Part shown: in pieces, positions 61,091 through 64,000 of the stretch
How positions within the stretch are numbered: position 1 is the stretch's first letter
Layout of the letters: each line of letters begins with the position of its first letter
Source of the DNA: Axinella damicornis
Lineage: Eukaryota; Porifera; Demospongiae; Axinellida; Axinellidae
Direction of reading: 5' to 3'
Assembly (NCBI GenBank): GCA_963931865.1
Contig: OZ007518.1
Span: 6,440,570 to 6,504,569, forward strand
DNA: 64,000 nucleotides
Notes under the pieces: model-generated
The model's database searches: none
What the model was told of the DNA's origin: nothing
What the model saw: the letters and a program-made list of their open reading frames with translations, nothing else
Program-made: the position numbers and the translations under genes

Positions 61091-61503
61091 ACAGATTGCA
61101 CCCAATGTGTACCGTGCGTAGCAGCATGCACACACTACAGATTGCACCCAATGTGTACCACGTGTACCAGCATGCACACGATACCAATGTGTACCACGAT
61201 ACAGATTGAACCCAATGTGTACCGTGTGTACCAGCACGCACACGATACACATTGCACCCAATGTGTACGACGTTTACCAGCATGCACACAGTACAGATTG
61301 CACCCAATGTGTACTATATGTACCAGCATGCACACGATACAGTTTGCACCCAATGTGTACCGTGTGTACCAGCATGCACACAGTACAGATTGCACCCAAT
61401 GTGTACCGTGTGTACCAGCATGCACATGATACAGATTGCACCCAATGTGTACCACGTGTACCAGCATGCACATGATACAGTTTCCACCCAATGTGTACCA
61501 GCA
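61091..61503. repeat. 46-bp minisatellite, about nine units
   Basis: Unit: ACAGATTGCACCCAATGTGT, then ACCGTGTGTACCAGCATGCA, then CACGAT. Starts at 61091, 61137, 61201, 61247, 61293, 61339, 61385, 61431 and 61477 (partial), with one 18-bp fragment at 61183. Because 46 is not a multiple of 3, long open frames arise on both strands. A diverged block of about 62-bp units continues at 62041-62255. Confidence 0.92.
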
Positions 61504-62040
61504 CAGGGGTGGCGGAACAATGTTTTGACAAACCATGGCAAACATCAGGCCAAGCGGCAGCGTCCTCCTCCGTGGATACATAGCTACGTACTGGGGACTA
61601 TGCTCGAGGGAAAGTCTGTTTACGAGTCCAGTTGCATTGCAGCATAACTAGAAGTCTACACATACCGGCCAATTGTTGAATATGATGGCTAACTCTGCGA
61701 ACAACAGCGCTGTGAACCAGTTACGTATGTGCTAACTACCATATGCAATTTAGAAAGGGGTGGAGCCAGGAAGTGAAGAAAAGCCTCGTTGCCTTATAAT
61801 TAGGCCACCAGCGCAGCGTACATTTCTTTCCACGTTGAAAGTGAGACAGTCACGGATCGCACGGAAACCAGAGAGCAGTGGCAGTGCAGTGCAAAGCACA
61901 GAGCCATCCAGGCAACTGAAAAATGAGCGTGAGTTCCCGCAGAAGACAGATCAGCGCTATGCGCCTCTACACACTGCCTTCGGCAGTGGACATGCCCCAT
62001 TTTGCCCTACCAAACCCAAATTGCTTCCGCTGCTTCTGCA
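61504..62040. other. Non-repeat block splitting the minisatellite
   Basis: Unrelated sequence between the two minisatellite blocks. No family or gene recognised. Confidence 0.4.
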
Positions 62041-62255
62041 GCATGCACATGATACCAGATTGCACCCAATGTGTACAAGCATACGTACACACACACGATA
62101 CAGATTGCACCCAGTGTGTACCAGATTACACCAATGAGTACCATGTGTACCAGCATGCACATGATACAGATTGCACCCAGTGTGTAACAGATTACACCAA
62201 TGAGTCATGTGTACCAGCATGCACATGATACAGATTGCACCCAGTGTGTAAGTTG

Positions 62256-64000
62256 AGTACATGAAAACTGCATATGAAACAGTAGGTTACCTTGCATAGG
62301 CGTCAGCACTGAGTACACACCCGAAGATGTTGCAAAGGTGTCGTTGACATAGGGTAAGGCACTTGTGATCAGCTAGGATGTTGTGCTCTCCTGGCTGGGG
62401 AAGACTGTGCATGTGTGGTACATGTATATATGTGCGTGTAAGTTAGTATGTGCTTGTGTACGCAAACACATGCACATAATTATGTGACTGGATTTGAGAA
62501 AAGGGACAGTTACGTCCTCTTTTCCTTGTAGTGGGATGGACATTGAAAATTCAAAGGTTTGCTTGTTTTCTGAAGCTTCGAATGCGCTCGTGCTTACTTT
62601 GAATATGGGAGGAGAGGAGCCCAAACAGCACTTCCGCTAGAGGCAACGTGGCTAATTATAGTCAGGGCTGTTCACGGCCGTGTTTCCCGAAAAGGGGGTA
62701 GAGGGGTGCTCCCCCCCTTTCCTGGCTTATTTCCCTTTGATGTGGTCATTGGAATGCATAACGTTCTTTGATCCGGTCAAACTTGATATGCTACACCAAC
62801 TTCGCCACAAACAAAACCTTCCCACATGACAAGTTGATTTCGACTTATGCCAATATGGATTATTCATTGCTGCATTCAAGCATTGGTCATGTGATACACT
62901 CCCACCATTGTTTGCATGCCATTGGAAAATACCGACCACACAACGGCACTGCCTTGAAATTTCAAACTTTGCCATAATACTTTCTACTCGCCTCAGTATG
63001 TTTGCCTTTCAATAGCACTTACAATTGAGTACATACATATAATATACCACCACTGATTCACCAACATTGGAGGAGGATTGAAATGAATCTGAGTCAACAC
63101 TGAAGGGGTAGGACACTTCAATCCATCCAGCAAAGAAACAGTCTTTGCATTCAATACCTGTCTCAGACTCAAAGATGTAGACTTGTGAAACTGGAACTCT
63201 GCAGAACTACCACTTTGCCATTGCATGTAATCACATGTGCAATTGCAAAATGCAAATCATGGACCAAAATGACTATATATTATGCTTCACAGACAAATTT
63301 GCCTCTTAAGCCCAAAGCATAATTATGTGTGCGCCTATGCATCAGCCTTAGCCCCATGCCCAAAGGCCCACTGCAACTGCGTGACCATCCTAAACTGCTA
63401 GTGACCCTGTGACCGTCACAAAAATCTAACGTGACTATGTGACCCTTTGGTGGTATACGGAGTAATACTAAGCCTTCAAAAAGACCTTCACTGCTTAATC
63501 TGCTGATTTTTTGCACACAAACTGACTTATATACTAACCCCTGCTGCGTGCACGAGCACAGGGTAAAAACCGACACACTTTTGGCAAAAGAGGAGTCCAC
63601 TCTAGTTCCAGTCCAGAGTTTACATGAATCCCCATGCACACATGACCTAGTGATAACCTACAAAAGTTAATCTGATTAAATGAGACCACTCCTAGTCCCT
63701 CCACTCTGCAAGACAAAGGCTGTTCCATGTAAACAACTGATCTCTGAGGTGAACTGGTTTACACAGAGATAAAGGAGAACTGGAGAACAAAAACCGGCTG
63801 GGAACAAGCCTAGGGAATTCACCTCTTATGAGGTTGCTGGAATGGCACCAGCTTTCAGATGCAATGTTTCCACCTCAAAAGGTTACTTTCTCAATAATGT
63901 GCTGAATAAATTATTCATCAGACATTACTTTAACCAGTTTCCAGTTTGTGCATGCTCCATGCAGAAGTGATCCACTTCAAGTTGTGGTTATAGTGGCCAT
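62256..64000. other. Unassigned right end
   Basis: Possible minus-strand exon pieces (62605-62520, STSAFEASENKQTFEFSMSI; 63225-63155, QWQSGSSAEFQFHKSTSLSL with a CAG-GTATTG donor) have no recognisable family and no joined phase. No confident gene. Confidence 0.3.

Noticed and set aside
61058..61647. Long Cys/His-rich open frames on both strands
   Set aside because: They follow the 46-bp minisatellite exactly and change frame with each unit; no start context, splice site or family.
62373..63226. Minus-strand pieces as a ciliary membrane protein gene (TMEM231-like)
   Set aside because: Resemblance was limited to a few residues and did not hold outside them.

Overview
This window is nuclear DNA from an animal, most likely a marine invertebrate and plausibly a demosponge. 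The animal call rests on conserved metazoan genes split by GT-AG introns (tRNA methyltransferase TRMO, poly(ADP-ribose) glycohydrolase PARG, geranylgeranyltransferase-I beta PGGT1B, an Emi1/Emi2-like F-box protein), tRNA-derived SINEs and many small inverted-repeat transposons. The sponge guess is inference only, from very short introns and abundant self-complementary words such as ACATGTACATGT and AGCTAGCT. There is nothing bacterial, no CRISPR array and no rRNA gene. I saw no reverse transcriptase.

Layout. 1-690: transposon fragments. 828-9963: TRMO (minus) and PARG (plus) in head-to-head arrangement, with a decayed hAT transposase inside a PARG intron. 9964-12600: repeats, including a TA-flanked 1.09-kb inverted-repeat element ending just before the Emi-like gene (12859-13467). 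13470-15630: mostly featureless, with a MITE and a tRNA-like SINE head. 15887-18149: five exons of PGGT1B (minus). About 17650-27210 and 27950-41690: two tandem copies (A and B) of one large segment, each carrying a PGGT1B exon, a plus-strand P-element/THAP9-like fragment and a minus-strand gene I do not recognise. The copies differ by discrete insertions, so each serves as an empty-site control for the other. 42800-51200: an unrecognised two-exon 3' gene end, several foldback MITEs, a repeat cluster rich in TTCCAGGAA, and a membrane-protein gene start with a 37-nt intron. 51200-59400: minisatellite element, microsatellites and two Tc1/mariner remnants. 59400-64000: foldback elements and a 46-bp minisatellite.

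The genes do not form a pathway. TRMO modifies tRNA, PARG removes poly(ADP-ribose), the Emi-like protein would restrain the anaphase-promoting complex, and PGGT1B prenylates CaaX proteins. What unites the window is transposon activity. The clearest result is that both duplicated copies of the unknown gene are interrupted by different piggyBac-like, TTAA-flanked elements at TTAA sites only about 20 bp apart, with each copy preserving the other's uninterrupted site.

Caveat: TRMO, PARG and PGGT1B all carry small lesions (single-base losses, a 7-bp duplication, in-frame stops) although homology continues on both sides. These may be real decay, an allele, RNA editing, or uncorrected assembly indels. 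Exon coordinates below come from reading splice sites by eye.
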